From assembly GCF_000293865.2 (NCBI RefSeq), contig NZ_ALKN02000002.1:248001-312000 (forward strand): a stretch of 64,000 bases of DNA. Direction: 5' to 3'. Below are positions 1-9,086 of this stretch, piece by piece. Source of the stretch: Limnohabitans sp. Rim28 (GTDB lineage Bacteria; Pseudomonadota; Gammaproteobacteria; Burkholderiales; Burkholderiaceae_C). Under the pieces are notes generated by a model. It was not told the DNA's origin. It saw only the letters and a program-made list of their open reading frames with translations, and ran no database searches. Within the stretch, counting starts at the first letter, position 1. Each line of letters starts with the position of its first letter. The position numbers were made by a program, and so were the translations under genes.

Positions 1-2361
1 GAGCAAGTGGGCGATGTGGGCACTGCCAAAGGCCCGGTGGAGCGCAAAGTGGTGCGCGTGGTCACCCCTGGCACGCTCACCGACACCGAACTGCTGTCCG
101 ACAAAAGCGAAGCCATCTTGCTGGCGGTGCACCAAGCGGGCAAAAACCGCTGCGGCTTGGCGTGGCTGAGCGTGACGCAAGGCGTGGTGCATCTGGCCGA
201 ATGCGCGCAAGATGAATTGGCCGACTGGATCGACCGCATCAGCCCCAGCGAACTGCTGGCCAGTGCAGGCATGACGCCCACCTTTGAGCAAAAACTGCGC
301 GGCCTCAAAACCGCAGGCCGGGGCAGCTGGTCCTTGGCCCTGCGGCCTGATTTTCAGTTTGATGCGGGCCTGGGCCAACGCAAGCTGCTCGAACAACTGC
401 AAGCTGCGTCGCTGGCCGCCTGGAGCGCCGATGCCCTGACCGATGCGCATGCTGCAGCGGCTGCCCTGCTCACCTATGCCGAACACACCCAAGGCCGCAG
501 CCTGCCGCATGTGCAGCGGGTGCAGGTGCAGCGTTCGGACGCGCTGATTGACCTGCCCGCCAGCACCCGCCGTAACCTGGAACTGACGCAAACCCTGCGC
601 GGCGAGAGCGCCTCGGATTCACCCACTTTGTTTGCCCTGCTCGACACCTGCATGACCGGCATGGGCAGCCGCCTGCTCAAGAGCTGGTTACTCAGCCCCC
701 CACGCGACCGCCAAACCGCCACAGACCGCCTGCGCACCCAAGCCGTGTTGCGCGGCGACAGCGGCGCGGGTGCTTGGAGCAGTCTGCGCGAGCAGCTCAA
801 GGGGGCCAGTGATGTGGAGCGCATCACCGCCCGCACCGCGCTGCGCCAGGTGCGCCCGCGCGAGCTGGTGGCCCTGCGCCATGCCCTCGCGCGTGCAGCT
901 GCGCTGTCGAAGCACCTGCAAGCCCTGAACACCGAACCCGGCACATTGCTCTCTGGCATGGCCCGCTGGCTCACGCCACCCACCCACTGCGCCGAACTGT
1001 TGCAGATGGCCTTGCTCGAAGAGCCATCCGCGTTGGTGCGAGACGGCGGCGTGATCGCGGATGGACTGGACGCCGAACTGGACGAGCTGCGCGCCATCCA
1101 AACCAACTGCGACGCCTTCTTGCTCGATCTGGAAACTCGCGAAAAAGAGCGCACCGGCATTGCCAACCTGCGGGTGCAATTCAACAAAGTTCACGGTTTT
1201 TACATCGAGGTCACGCAAGGGCAAATCGACAAAGTGCCTGACGACTACCGCCGCCGCCAGACCCTAAAAAACGCCGAGCGCTTCATCACGCCCGAGCTCA
1301 AAACCTTTGAAGACAAGGCGCTGTCGGCGCAAGAACGCGCCTTGGCTCGCGAGAAGTGGCTTTATGAAGGCCTGCTCGACCAGCTGCAGCCCCATGTGCC
1401 GGCGCTCACCGAATTGGCGCAGGCCATGGCCAGCCTGGATGTGCTGTGCGCCCTGACCGAGCGCTCGCTCACCCTCAATTGGTGCACACCCGAATTCACC
1501 AAAGAGCCCTGCATCGAAATCCGCCAAGGCCGCCACCCGGTGGTTGAGGCGCGTCTGGCCCAACTGTCGGGCGCCAGCTTCATCGCCAACGACACCTTGC
1601 TGGGCCCCAAGCAGCGCTTGCAGATCATCACCGGCCCCAACATGGGCGGCAAATCCACCTACATGCGCCAAGTGGCACTGATCGTGCTGCTGGCCAGCAT
1701 CGGCAGCCATGTGCCCGCCAGCCGCTGCCGACTTGGCCCCATCGACGCCATCCACACCCGGATCGGTGCGGCCGACGACCTGGCCAACGCCCAATCGACC
1801 TTCATGCTGGAGATGACCGAAGCCGCACAAATTTTGCACAGCGCCACACCGCAAAGCCTGGTGCTGATGGACGAGATCGGCCGGGGCACCTCGACCTTTG
1901 ACGGCCTGGCCCTGGCCAGCGGCATCGCCACACACCTGCACAACAAGACGCAGGCGTTCGCACTGTTTGCCACCCACTACTTTGAGCTGACCGAGTTTCC
2001 GGCCACCCACGCGGCGGCCGTCAACATGCATGTGAGCGCGGCCGAATCGGGCGCATCGATTGTGTTTTTGCACGAACTCCAACCCGGCCCCGCCAGCAAA
2101 AGCTATGGCGTGCAGGTGGCGCGGCTGGCCGGCATGCCCACCGCCGTGCTCAACCATGCACGCCACGCGCTGAGCGCCTTGGAGGCCGGCGCCACAGAAA
2201 GCCGCCAGCAGGTGGACCTGTTCGCCGCCCCGCCCGAATCTGAGGCCAACGGCCCCAGCCCCATCGAAGTGGCGCTGGCCCAAATCAACCCCGACGCACT
2301 CAGCCCTCGCGAAGCGCTGGACGCCCTGTATGCCTTGCAGCGTTTGCTGCCCAAAAAGTGA
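1..2361 (+). CDS. mutS: DNA mismatch repair ATPase MutS (5' end outside window)
   Basis: Mismatch-recognition ATPase of methyl-independent mismatch repair; it binds mispairs as a dimer and recruits MutL. The frame is open from base 1 and begins with the EQVGD...KGPVERKVVR stretch, which in full-length MutS lies about 90-100 residues in, so the N-terminal mismatch-binding domain is mostly outside the window. The GTG at 7 is not a true start. Visible parts are the connector, core/lever and clamp regions, then the ATPase: Walker A GPNMGGKST (about 1633-1659), Walker B/signature DEIGRGTSTFDG (about 1867-1905) and FATHYFELTE just after. The C-terminus is the usual dimerisation tail. The stop overlaps a GTG that opens the next frame, but that gene probably starts at 2373. 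Confidence 0.98.
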   Translation, partial: EQVGDVGTAKGPVERKVVRVVTPGTLTDTELLSDKSEAILLAVHQAGKNRCGLAWLSVTQGVVHLAECAQDELADWIDRISPSELLASAGMTPTFEQKLRGLKTAGRGSWSLALRPDFQFDAGLGQRKLLEQLQAASLAAWSADALTDAHAAAAALLTYAEHTQGRSLPHVQRVQVQRSDALIDLPASTRRNLELTQTLRGESASDSPTLFALLDTCMTGMGSRLLKSWLLSPPRDRQTATDRLRTQAVLRGDSGAGAWSSLREQLKGASDVERITARTALRQVRPRELVALRHALARAAALSKHLQALNTEPGTLLSGMARWLTPPTHCAELLQMALLEEPSALVRDGGVIADGLDAELDELRAIQTNCDAFLLDLETREKERTGIANLRVQFNKVHGFYIEVTQGQIDKVPDDYRRRQTLKNAERFITPELKTFEDKALSAQERALAREKWLYEGLLDQLQPHVPALTELAQAMASLDVLCALTERSLTLNWCTPEFTKEPCIEIRQGRHPVVEARLAQLSGASFIANDTLLGPKQRLQIITGPNMGGKSTYMRQVALIVLLASIGSHVPASRCRLGPIDAIHTRIGAADDLANAQSTFMLEMTEAAQILHSATPQSLVLMDEIGRGTSTFDGLALASGIATHLHNKTQAFALFATHYFELTEFPATHAAAVNMHVSAAESGASIVFLHELQPGPASKSYGVQVARLAGMPTAVLNHARHALSALEAGATESRQQVDLFAAPPESEANGPSPIEVALAQINPDALSPREALDALYALQRLLPKK

Positions 2362-2372
2362 AGAGCCGATTC

Positions 2373-3200
2373 ATGACCTATTGCGTTGCCGTCAAAACCC
2401 GCGCCGGACTGGTGTTTTTATCCGACTCCCGCACCAACGCGGGCCTGGACCAGATCAGCACCTTCCGCAAAATGATCGTCTATGAAAAAGCGGGCGACCG
2501 CTTCATGACCCTCTTGTCGGCGGGCAACCTGAGCATTTCGCAGTCGGTGCGCGAAGTGCTGCAAATCGAAAAACTCGTCGAGCCCGGCCAAGACGAACCC
2601 CTGACCATCTGGAACGCCAAAAGCATGTTCGACGCCACCCGCGTGCTGGGCGCGGCCGTGCGCCGCGTGTACGAGCGCGACGCTGCTGCGCTGCGCGCCT
2701 CGGGTGTGGAGTTCAACGTGTCCATGATCTTTGGCGGGCAAATCGGCGGCGAAGGCATGCGCCTGTTTCAGGTGTATTCGCCGGGTAACTTCATCGAAGC
2801 CACCGACGAGACGCCCTACTTCCAGATTGGCGAATCCAAATACGGCAAGCCGGTGCTCGACCGTGTCATCACCCCCAACACCCCGCTCGATGAAGCCGCC
2901 AAGTGCGCGCTGGTGTCGATGGACTCCACCCTCAAATCCAACCTGTCGGTGGGCCTGCCGCTGGACATGGTGGTCTACCAAGCGGGCAGCTTGCAGACCG
3001 ACCGCATCATGTGCATCGACGAGCACAACCCGTACTTCAAAATGCTGCGCACCAGCTGGGGCGACAAACTGCGCCAAATGTTCGACAGCATCGAAGACCC
3101 CATGTGGAACGGCGGCGCCACCGAGATTCCACTCATGGTGCCTGCCCAACGCAACGCTTTGCTCAAAAAAATCACCACGCCGGAAGAGAAACTGATCTGA
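2373..3200 (+). CDS. Anbu-type proteasome-like peptidase
   Basis: 275-residue member of the Ntn-hydrolase (proteasome beta/HslV) superfamily, Anbu ('ancestral beta subunit') branch. The N-terminus MTYCVAVKTRAGLVFLSDSR is typical: removal of Met exposes Thr as nucleophile, and the SDSRTNAG segment matches the conserved aspartate region of beta subunits. This is why ATG 2373 is preferred over the in-frame GTG at 2358, which would bury the threonine. It lies 11 bases after mutS and overlaps the following hydrolase by one base (TGATG), suggesting a shared transcript. In many bacteria Anbu sits with an ATP-grasp protein, an alpha-E protein and a transglutaminase-like protease; none is present here. 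The substrate is unknown. Confidence 0.88.
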   Translation: MTYCVAVKTRAGLVFLSDSRTNAGLDQISTFRKMIVYEKAGDRFMTLLSAGNLSISQSVREVLQIEKLVEPGQDEPLTIWNAKSMFDATRVLGAAVRRVYERDAAALRASGVEFNVSMIFGGQIGGEGMRLFQVYSPGNFIEATDETPYFQIGESKYGKPVLDRVITPNTPLDEAAKCALVSMDSTLKSNLSVGLPLDMVVYQAGSLQTDRIMCIDEHNPYFKMLRTSWGDKLRQMFDSIEDPMWNGGATEIPLMVPAQRNALLKKITTPEEKLI

Positions 3201-4003
3201 TGGCCGCCCGCATCATCTTCTCGCACGGCAACAGTTTTCCGGCCAGCACCTATGGGGTGATTTTTGAAAGTCTGCGCCAGCGCGGTTTTCAGGTCGACGC
3301 CATCGAAAAACTAGGCCACAACCCCAAGTACCCTGTCACCAACAACTGGCCTCATTTGGTAGAGGAGCTGGCCGAATTTGCCAAGTCTCAGCAAGGCGAC
3401 AGAGAACCCGCATTCCTGGTCGGCCACTCGCTGGGCGGCATCTTGAGCCTCATGTGCGCTGCACGCCACCCCGAGCTCGCCCGTGGCGTGGTGCTGATCG
3501 ACTCGCCCGTGCTGGGTGGCTGGCGCGCCACCACCCTGGGCCTGGCCAAGCGGACCGCTTTGGTGGGCTCGGTGTCGCCGGGTCGCATCAGCCAAAAGCG
3601 TCGCCACCACTGGCCCGATGCCCAAGCCGCGCTCGAGAGCTTTGCGCACAAAAAATCCTTTGCCCGCTGGGACCCGCAGGTCTTGCGCGACTACATCGAG
3701 CACGGCACGCACGACGATGGCGGCCAACGCGTTCTCAGCTTTGACCGGGACATCGAAACCGCCATCTACAACAGCCTGCCGCACAAACTTGACAGCCTGC
3801 TCAAGCGCCACCCGCTCAAATGTCCGGTAGCTTTCATAGGCGGCACCCACTCTGCAGAAATGCGCCAAGCTGGCACCGAACTCACGCACAAGGTGGTGAA
3901 AGGCCGCGTCATGATGATCGACGGCTCTCACCTCTTTCCCATGGAAAAACCGCTGGCCACGGCTGCCGCCATCGAAGCAAGTCTGCTCAATCTTGGCGTC
4001 TGA
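3200..4003 (+). CDS. alpha/beta-fold hydrolase
   Basis: 267-residue serine hydrolase-fold protein of unknown substrate. It has the early HGNSFP loop (residues 9-14, oxyanion-hole side), the nucleophile elbow GHSLGG with Ser at about 77, and a late GSHLFP histidine about 20 residues from the C-terminus. It is cytoplasmic, with no signal peptide. The start ATG overlaps the stop of the Anbu peptidase (TGATG), so the two are translationally linked. Esterase or lactonase activity is possible, but nothing in the context picks one. Confidence 0.85.
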   Translation: MAARIIFSHGNSFPASTYGVIFESLRQRGFQVDAIEKLGHNPKYPVTNNWPHLVEELAEFAKSQQGDREPAFLVGHSLGGILSLMCAARHPELARGVVLIDSPVLGGWRATTLGLAKRTALVGSVSPGRISQKRRHHWPDAQAALESFAHKKSFARWDPQVLRDYIEHGTHDDGGQRVLSFDRDIETAIYNSLPHKLDSLLKRHPLKCPVAFIGGTHSAEMRQAGTELTHKVVKGRVMMIDGSHLFPMEKPLATAAAIEASLLNLGV

Positions 4004-4083
4004 GACCCCATGGGCTTCACGCTTTCCTGAGCACCCCAAAACGCCCGCTTGGTCGTCGCGGCCCCTGCGGCTTCCGCAGCGCC

Positions 4084-4896
4084 TCATCGGCCCGTGAATT
4101 GCGGTGCGCGTTTTTCCATGAAATGCGCCACGCCTTCGCGAAAGTCATCACTCGCGAAACTGAGTGCCATCTCCACGTTGGCCTGGCGGTTGTTTTCTGC
4201 CAGCGACTGGAACGGCGCGTCGTACTGCTGGCGCTTGATGACGGCCATCGAACGCGGCGACACGTTGTCCACCAAGTCACGCGCATAGGCATAGGTGGCT
4301 GCGGCCAAAGCGTCGGGCGCAAACACCTTGTTGACCAAACCCATGGCCTGAGCCTCAGGGGCCAACAGCTTGCGGGCCGACAGCAGCAAGTCCATGGCGT
4401 TGGCATGGCCCACGATGCGGGGCAGCATCCAGCTCAAGCCATGCTCGGCAATCAAGCCCCGCCTTGAAAACGCGGTGGTGAACACCGCGTTGTCGGCCGC
4501 AAACCGGATGTCGCAATACAAGGCATGCACCAGCCCAATGCCTGCGGTTGCGCCGTTCAGCATGCCAATCACCGGCTTGGGGATCGCCGGGTAATACCCA
4601 TAGCGCGTTTGGTAGTCGAGCCGCTGGTTCACATCGAAAGGTTTCGTCCAGGTCGTCGCGGTGATGTCGCTCGGGTCCAGACCCTTGAGCAAGTCCATGT
4701 CGGCCCCAGCGCAAAAACCCCGCCCAGCACCCGTGAGCACAATGGCGCGCACACCCTCGTCTGCGGCAGCTGCGTCCATGGCTTGGCGCACCTCGCGCTC
4801 CATGATGGCGGTCCAGGCGTTGAGCTTGTCCGGCCGGTTCAAGGTGATGGTCGCGATGCGGTGCTCGACGTTGTAGAGGATGTCTTGGTAACTCAT
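4084..4896 (-). CDS. enoyl-CoA hydratase/isomerase family protein
   Basis: 270-residue crotonase-fold enzyme; the family hydrates or isomerises acyl-CoA thioesters. It starts MSYQDILYNVEHRIATITLNRP, the standard crotonase N-terminus. The CoA/oxyanion-hole loop GFCAGADMDLL lies near residues 60-70 and the second glycine-rich loop NGATAGIG about 50 residues later. The region of the catalytic glutamates reads GLIAEHGLSWMLP. The longer frame back to 5061 overlaps the upstream gene and was not used. It lies 31 bases downstream of the NTF2-like gene on the same strand, so they are probably co-transcribed. Substrate chain length cannot be told. Confidence 0.9.
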   Translation of the reverse strand: MSYQDILYNVEHRIATITLNRPDKLNAWTAIMEREVRQAMDAAAADEGVRAIVLTGAGRGFCAGADMDLLKGLDPSDITATTWTKPFDVNQRLDYQTRYGYYPAIPKPVIGMLNGATAGIGLVHALYCDIRFAADNAVFTTAFSRRGLIAEHGLSWMLPRIVGHANAMDLLLSARKLLAPEAQAMGLVNKVFAPDALAAATYAYARDLVDNVSPRSMAVIKRQQYDAPFQSLAENNRQANVEMALSFASDDFREGVAHFMEKRAPQFTGR

Positions 4897-4927
4897 GGCA
4901 AGGCCTTTCAAAGAAGCATGGAACAAC

Positions 4928-5425
4928 TCACACCGTGCGCTTGCCACGGGCCAAAAACGCTTGGGTGGCTGGCTGGTCCAGCAGCTGCTGGCTCCAGCGC
5001 TTGAGCACCTTTTCCAGGCGCGGCGCAGCCACCCCCAGCTGCACCATGGCCACGCCGCCATTGACCGATTCGCTGTAATCGCAAATCAGCCCGTCACGCA
5101 ACGCAAAGCGGCTGATGCCGTCGATCACCACCTGCCGCCCCGCAAACTCGGGCACTTTCGACGTGAAGCTCGACAAAGACCGTGCATAGGCCACCTGCCC
5201 ATTGCACACGGGCTCGAACATTTCCCACCGGTAATCCGGCCCGGCATCGCGGTGGAACAGGTCGTTCATCATGTGGGCGATGTCGGCGCGGCCCGTGTGG
5301 TCGCCGTAGATGTAGTCGTGGTAAACGCCGTCGGCCGTGAAGCACTGTGCAAAGGCCTCGCCATCGCCCGCTTCGGCAGCGGCCGAAAACCGCTTCAACA
5401 ACGCTTCAAATTCAGCTTGTTGCAT
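4928..5425 (-). CDS. NTF2-like / SnoaL-like domain protein
   Basis: 165-residue single-domain protein with the cone-fold pattern of the NTF2-like superfamily: a helix rich in Ala/Glu (EALLKRFSAAAEAGD), then FTADGVYHDYIYGDHTGRADI, then strands ending in FALRDGLICDYSESVNGG. Such proteins are often small polyketide- or steroid-type cyclases and isomerases, or ligand-binding proteins without catalysis. Position between an MFS transporter and a crotonase, all on one strand, suggests a small catabolic or detoxification operon. The function is not assigned. Confidence 0.8.
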   Translation of the reverse strand: MQQAEFEALLKRFSAAAEAGDGEAFAQCFTADGVYHDYIYGDHTGRADIAHMMNDLFHRDAGPDYRWEMFEPVCNGQVAYARSLSSFTSKVPEFAGRQVVIDGISRFALRDGLICDYSESVNGGVAMVQLGVAAPRLEKVLKRWSQQLLDQPATQAFLARGKRTV

Positions 5426-5450
5426 GTGCTTGTCTCCTGTGTTTTTTCAA

Positions 5451-6674
5451 TCAATCGGGCAAGGCCTCAGGCAAGCGCTTGAGCGTCCTGATCTTGGACG
5501 CGCTGATGATGATGGCCTGCAGGCCAAAGCCCAAAACCACACACCACAAGCTGACCGACACCGGAAAACTCACCCCCACCACACCGCCCAGCGCCGCACC
5601 CAAGGGGCGTGCGCCTGTACTGGCCACGATGTTGATCGACGTGACCCGCCCGATCATGGCGCGGGGCGTCACCGTCTGGCGCAAGGTGGTCGAAGTGATG
5701 GTCCAGATGATCGGCCCCACCCCAAAGAAAAAATAAGACAAGGCCGCCAACCAGCCATGCGGCCAGTACAAGGTCAGCGCCATGGTGATGGCCGCCAGCA
5801 CCGAAAAATAAGGCCCCAGCAAAATCGCCTGCCCAAAAGGGAGCGCCCGCACCACACGCGGCGCCAGCAGTGCCCCCAAGATCATGCCCACGCCATACAA
5901 AGCCAGCGTCACGCCCACACCACCCGCATCCAGCCCCAAATCGTGGATGGCATAGGGCACATAAGCCGCTTGCAGCATGAACCAAGAAATGTTCCAGGCA
6001 ATCGAGCAAAACATCATGGGCCGAAGCAAATTGCTCTGCCACACCCACTTGGCCCCGTCTTGCAACTCCAGCAAAGGGTGGCGTGCAGGCATGGCGGCGC
6101 GCTCAGGCTCGACGATGCCACGCAGGCACAACACCGCTGCCACCGACAACATGCCCGACAGCACAAACGCCGCCGACGCCCCGGTCCACGCGATCAAGGC
6201 CCCAGCCAAAGCCGGGCCTGCCGCAAACGCCGCGCTGCGTGCCAACTCCAAGCGCCCATTGGCCTGTGCCAAGCCATCGACCTGCACCAGAGCCGGCACC
6301 AAGGAAGGCGCTGCCACACTGAACGCCACGGTGCCCACCGCCGCAATAAAACCAATGACGGCCAAAGCCGCAATCGACACATTGCCGGTGACGATCAGCG
6401 CCAGCAACAACAACAAAGCCACGGCCCGCAGCGTCTCGGCCAAGGCCATCAAGCGCGTGCGCGAAGTGCGGTCGGCCAGCAGGCCCAGCGGCATGGAGAG
6501 CAGCAAAAACGGCAACGATTGGATGGAGGCCAGCAAACCAATTTCACCAGGGCCGGCCTGCAACAGCAGCACCGCCACGATGGGCACAGCCGCTAGGCTC
6601 AGCTGCTCGGCCGACTGGGCCAGCAAATTGGACCAAGCCAGACGGCGAAAAGAGGTTGACAGGACGACAGACAT
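5451..6674 (-). CDS. MFS transporter
   Basis: About 407-residue, 12-helix major facilitator superfamily permease. Hydrophobic segments are spaced throughout, and the loop LGLLADRTSRTRLM between helices 2 and 3 matches the MFS motif A region (G-x-L-A-D-R). The family group resembles EntS/enterobactin-type exporters, but the substrate is unknown. ATG 6674 (MSVVLSTSF) is preferred; the alternative ATG at 6698 lies inside a perfect inverted repeat (6693-6711). It is the first gene of a probable operon with the NTF2-like and crotonase genes. Confidence 0.88.
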   Translation of the reverse strand: MSVVLSTSFRRLAWSNLLAQSAEQLSLAAVPIVAVLLLQAGPGEIGLLASIQSLPFLLLSMPLGLLADRTSRTRLMALAETLRAVALLLLLALIVTGNVSIAALAVIGFIAAVGTVAFSVAAPSLVPALVQVDGLAQANGRLELARSAAFAAGPALAGALIAWTGASAAFVLSGMLSVAAVLCLRGIVEPERAAMPARHPLLELQDGAKWVWQSNLLRPMMFCSIAWNISWFMLQAAYVPYAIHDLGLDAGGVGVTLALYGVGMILGALLAPRVVRALPFGQAILLGPYFSVLAAITMALTLYWPHGWLAALSYFFFGVGPIIWTITSTTLRQTVTPRAMIGRVTSINIVASTGARPLGAALGGVVGVSFPVSVSLWCVVLGFGLQAIIISASKIRTLKRLPEALPD

Positions 6675-6692
6675 GCAGGGGGTGGTGAACAA

Positions 6693-6711
6693 ACGCATCC
6701 GCAGGATGCGT
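6693..6711. promoter_or_regulatory. perfect inverted repeat upstream of MFS gene
   Basis: Arms ACGCATCC and GGATGCGT (8 bp, perfect) separated by GCA. It lies 18 bases upstream of the preferred MFS start on the minus strand and covers the alternative start at 6698. It could be an operator or an mRNA hairpin; which one is not decided by the sequence. Confidence 0.45.
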
Positions 6712-6774
6712 CAAACAAAGGACTTCCATTCTGGGCGTGGCCCAAGGCCCTGCATGTCGCCTAGGTGCACCCGA

Positions 6775-7599
6775 TCAAGCCGCCCAGCTCACCAGCCCAA
6801 AGTAGCTGGTGCCCAGCACCACCAGACCGAACACAATCCGGTACCAGGCAAACACCTCAAAGCTGTTGGTCGAGATGAACTTGAGCAACCAGCGCACACA
6901 CACCCAGGCGCTCAAAAACGAAAACACCAGACCCACCGCAAACATCGGCGCGTCGGCCATGCTCAGCAAGGCGCGGTCTTTGTACAGGCTGTATGCCCCG
7001 GCGCCAATCAAGGTAGGGATCGCCAAGTAAAACGAGAAGTCGGTGGCCGCCTTGCGCGACATGCCCAGCAGCATGCCGCCGATGATGGTCGCGCCGCTGC
7101 GGCTGGTGCCGGGAATCATGGCCAAGCACTGCACCAGACCCACCTTGAGGGCGTCTTGCCAGCGCATGTCTTCCACCTCGGCAATGTGCACCGCGCGGGC
7201 CTGCCGCCGCTCGGCCCACAAAATGATGAAGCCACCCACAATGAAACTGGTGGCCACCACCTCGGGCGTGAACAGGTTCGCCTTGATGGCCTTGCCAAAC
7301 AGCAAGCCCAGGATGACGGCGGGCACAAAGGCGATGAACACGTTCAAGGCAAAACGTTGGGCGTCTGCGCTGTGCGGCAAGGCGCGCACTGTGCTGCTGA
7401 TTTTTTGCCAGTACACAATGATCACCGCCAAAATCGCGCCGGTCTGGATGGCGATGTCGAACACCTTGGCCTTGTCGTCGTCAAAACCCAGCAAAGCCCC
7501 GGCCAAGATCAAATGCCCGGTGGACGAGATCGGCAAGAACTCGGTCAAACCCTCGACCACCCCCATCACGGCGGCTTTCAGCAACAGCATCAAATCCAC
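6775..7599 (-). CDS. uppP: undecaprenyl-diphosphatase UppP (BacA)
   Basis: 274-residue integral membrane phosphatase that recycles undecaprenyl pyrophosphate to the monophosphate carrier for peptidoglycan and other envelope polymers; overexpression gives bacitracin resistance in other bacteria. The diagnostic N-terminal motif [16 protein letters not shown] is at residues 14-29 and the second motif [12 protein letters not shown] is mid-protein. About eight hydrophobic segments follow. Full length, with no oddity. It is divergent from the DUF2306 gene across a 120-base gap. Confidence 0.97.
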   Translation of the reverse strand: MDLMLLLKAAVMGVVEGLTEFLPISSTGHLILAGALLGFDDDKAKVFDIAIQTGAILAVIIVYWQKISSTVRALPHSADAQRFALNVFIAFVPAVILGLLFGKAIKANLFTPEVVATSFIVGGFIILWAERRQARAVHIAEVEDMRWQDALKVGLVQCLAMIPGTSRSGATIIGGMLLGMSRKAATDFSFYLAIPTLIGAGAYSLYKDRALLSMADAPMFAVGLVFSFLSAWVCVRWLLKFISTNSFEVFAWYRIVFGLVVLGTSYFGLVSWAA

Positions 7600-7652
7600 A
7601 GGTGTTCCTCAAAATCTGGGGGGATTATCGCTGTTGGACCGCACGCACAAAT

Positions 7653-7680
7653 CAGGTTTGGATATCACCATCAAAACCTG
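7653..7680. promoter_or_regulatory. inverted repeat in the uppP / DUF2306 divergent region
   Basis: Arms CAGGTTT and AAACCTG with a 14-base spacer, in the 120-base gap between two divergent genes. A regulator half-site pair is possible. No regulator is recognised nearby. Confidence 0.25.
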
Positions 7681-7719
7681 TGTCACAGTGCTGTTCAAAC
7701 AAAGACTTCAGGAGGAGTG

Positions 7720-8127
7720 ATGCAACTGACACACACCATCGCGGTACACATGACTTTGGCCCTGACGGCCACAGCCCTGGGTCCATGGGCACTTTGGGCC
7801 CGCATGGGCCGCATCACACGACCCCGTCTTCACAGGGCATTGGGCTACGCCTGGGTCACCTGCATGCTGGGCGCCGCCCTCTCGGGCTTGTTCATCCGTG
7901 ACTTCAATTTGCCCAATATATGGGGTTACACCCCGATCCACCTGCTCATTCCCGTGACCTTGTTCAGCCTTTATCGGGCATTTCGCTTTTTGGCTGATGG
8001 CGACATTGCGGGTCATCGAAAAACCATGCAATGGCTTTATGCAATGGCTTGTGTGGTGACAGGTGCATTCACCTTGTTGCCCGGGCGTTTGTTGGGCCAA
8101 TGGCTTTGGTCTGGCCTTGCAGCTTGA
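7720..8127 (+). CDS. DUF2306-like small membrane protein
   Basis: 135-residue protein with four predicted membrane helices. The sequence pattern (RPRLHRALGYAWVTCMLGAALSG, then GDIAGHRKTMQWLY) matches the DUF2306 family, where conserved histidines follow the first and fourth helices. ATG 7720 is chosen because GGAGGAG lies just upstream; the much longer frame reading in from 5977 is antisense shadow. Function is unknown; relatives have been suggested to bind haem or metals, which is inference only. Confidence 0.75.
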   Translation: MQLTHTIAVHMTLALTATALGPWALWARMGRITRPRLHRALGYAWVTCMLGAALSGLFIRDFNLPNIWGYTPIHLLIPVTLFSLYRAFRFLADGDIAGHRKTMQWLYAMACVVTGAFTLLPGRLLGQWLWSGLAA

Positions 8128-8130
8128 ATC

Positions 8131-8646
8131 ATGCCCTCACCCTCTCTTCATAAAACCGCCCGCCTTGGCGCCTTCGCCATCGCCGCCGTGTGGCTGGTCG
8201 TGGCCGGGGTGTTGTACCTGGTGTTTGATCGCATGGAGCAAAAGCGCCAGGCCAGCCTCAAGCCCTATGCACTCAGCTCCGGCGATCTGGTCATTCCGCG
8301 ACAGCGCGACGGGCATTTTCATGTCGAGGGTGAAGTCAACCGCCAGCCCGTGCGCTTTTTGGTGGACACCGGGGCCAGCCATGTGAGTGTGAGCCAAGCT
8401 CTGGCCACTCAGGCTGGGCTGCCTGCGGGCCAAAGCATCACCTTGCACACGGCCAACGGCCAGCGACCCGGTCAGCTGGTGCGCAGCGTGCCCGTGCGGG
8501 CAGGGCATCTGGTGCTCAACGATGCCAGCGTCACCGTAGGCCTGACGGGCATGCCGCCCGAACAAGCGCTGCTGGGCCAGGCGTTTTTGAAGCACTTTGA
8601 CGTGGAAATCCGGCGGGACGAAATGGTCTTGCGTCAACGACCTTGA
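8131..8646 (+). CDS. membrane-anchored retropepsin-like aspartic protease
   Basis: 171 residues: a short N-terminus, one membrane helix (about 12-31), then a single-lobe retropepsin-type domain facing the periplasm. The catalytic motif is LVDTGASHV with Asp at 79, and the second conserved element is LLGQAFLKHFDVEI near the C-terminus, the pattern of the TIGR02281 clan AA family. A retropepsin needs two such lobes, so it should act as a homodimer. The start is three bases after the DUF2306 stop, so the two are likely an operon. The substrate is unknown. Confidence 0.85.
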   Translation: MPSPSLHKTARLGAFAIAAVWLVVAGVLYLVFDRMEQKRQASLKPYALSSGDLVIPRQRDGHFHVEGEVNRQPVRFLVDTGASHVSVSQALATQAGLPAGQSITLHTANGQRPGQLVRSVPVRAGHLVLNDASVTVGLTGMPPEQALLGQAFLKHFDVEIRRDEMVLRQRP

Positions 8647-8676
8647 AGGTTGACAAACCCTGGGCAACCGATGCCA

Positions 8677-9051
8677 TCAGCGGTGCCATGGCGCCCGATG
8701 ACCACCCCCACCCTGTCCGAATCCCCCGTCATCGCGCCGAAAGTGCCTGCGTTCATGCGCTATTTGGCGGCCGTCATGCCCATGTCCCCAGCCGTGAACA
8801 GGCGCATAGACCCGGGGCATGTACACCACACGCGGCGGCGGCGGCGGGGCGTAAATCACGCGGGGCGGCGGGCCATAAATCACCGGGCCAGGCACCCCTA
8901 TCTGGGTATAAACCGGGAAATGTCCGATGCGCGAGTGCACCGACACAGACGGCTCCACCACCGAATGGGCGCAACCCACCTGGGCCAGACCCAAGCCCAG
9001 CAGGCCGAGCAGCGCGATGGCTCTGGAAAATGGCAGTTTGAATGAACGCAT
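8677..9051 (-). CDS. proline/histidine-rich putative lipoprotein
   Basis: 124 residues with an N-terminal signal peptide (MRSFKLPFSRAIALLGLLGLGLAQVGC) ending in a lipobox-like QVG-C. Q at -3 is unusual, so lipidation is likely but not certain. The mature part is low complexity: repeated VIYGPPP/VIYAPPPPP segments, then a Gly-, His- and Arg-rich tail. It probably resides in the outer membrane or periplasm. No enzymatic motif was seen. Convergent with the protease gene. Confidence 0.65.
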   Translation of the reverse strand: MRSFKLPFSRAIALLGLLGLGLAQVGCAHSVVEPSVSVHSRIGHFPVYTQIGVPGPVIYGPPPRVIYAPPPPPRVVYMPRVYAPVHGWGHGHDGRQIAHERRHFRRDDGGFGQGGGGHRAPWHR

Positions 9052-9086
9052 GAGAAAGGTCCTTTGGTGAGTTTGGCTTGTCTTGA

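Noticed and set aside
7..9. GTG as the start of mutS
   Set aside because: The codons before it (EQ) continue the MutS pattern, and about 90-100 N-terminal residues of the family would be missing; the gene simply begins outside the window.
2358..2360. GTG 2358 as the start of the Anbu peptidase (GTGA overlap with mutS)
   Set aside because: It would bury the threonine nucleophile that must become N-terminal; ATG 2373 exposes it.
5977..8127. 716-codon open frame on the plus strand across the MFS and uppP genes
   Set aside because: It is antisense to two clear membrane-protein genes and rich in His, Gln and Arg, as expected for the reverse of high-GC coding DNA. Only its last 135 codons (7720-8127) are a gene.
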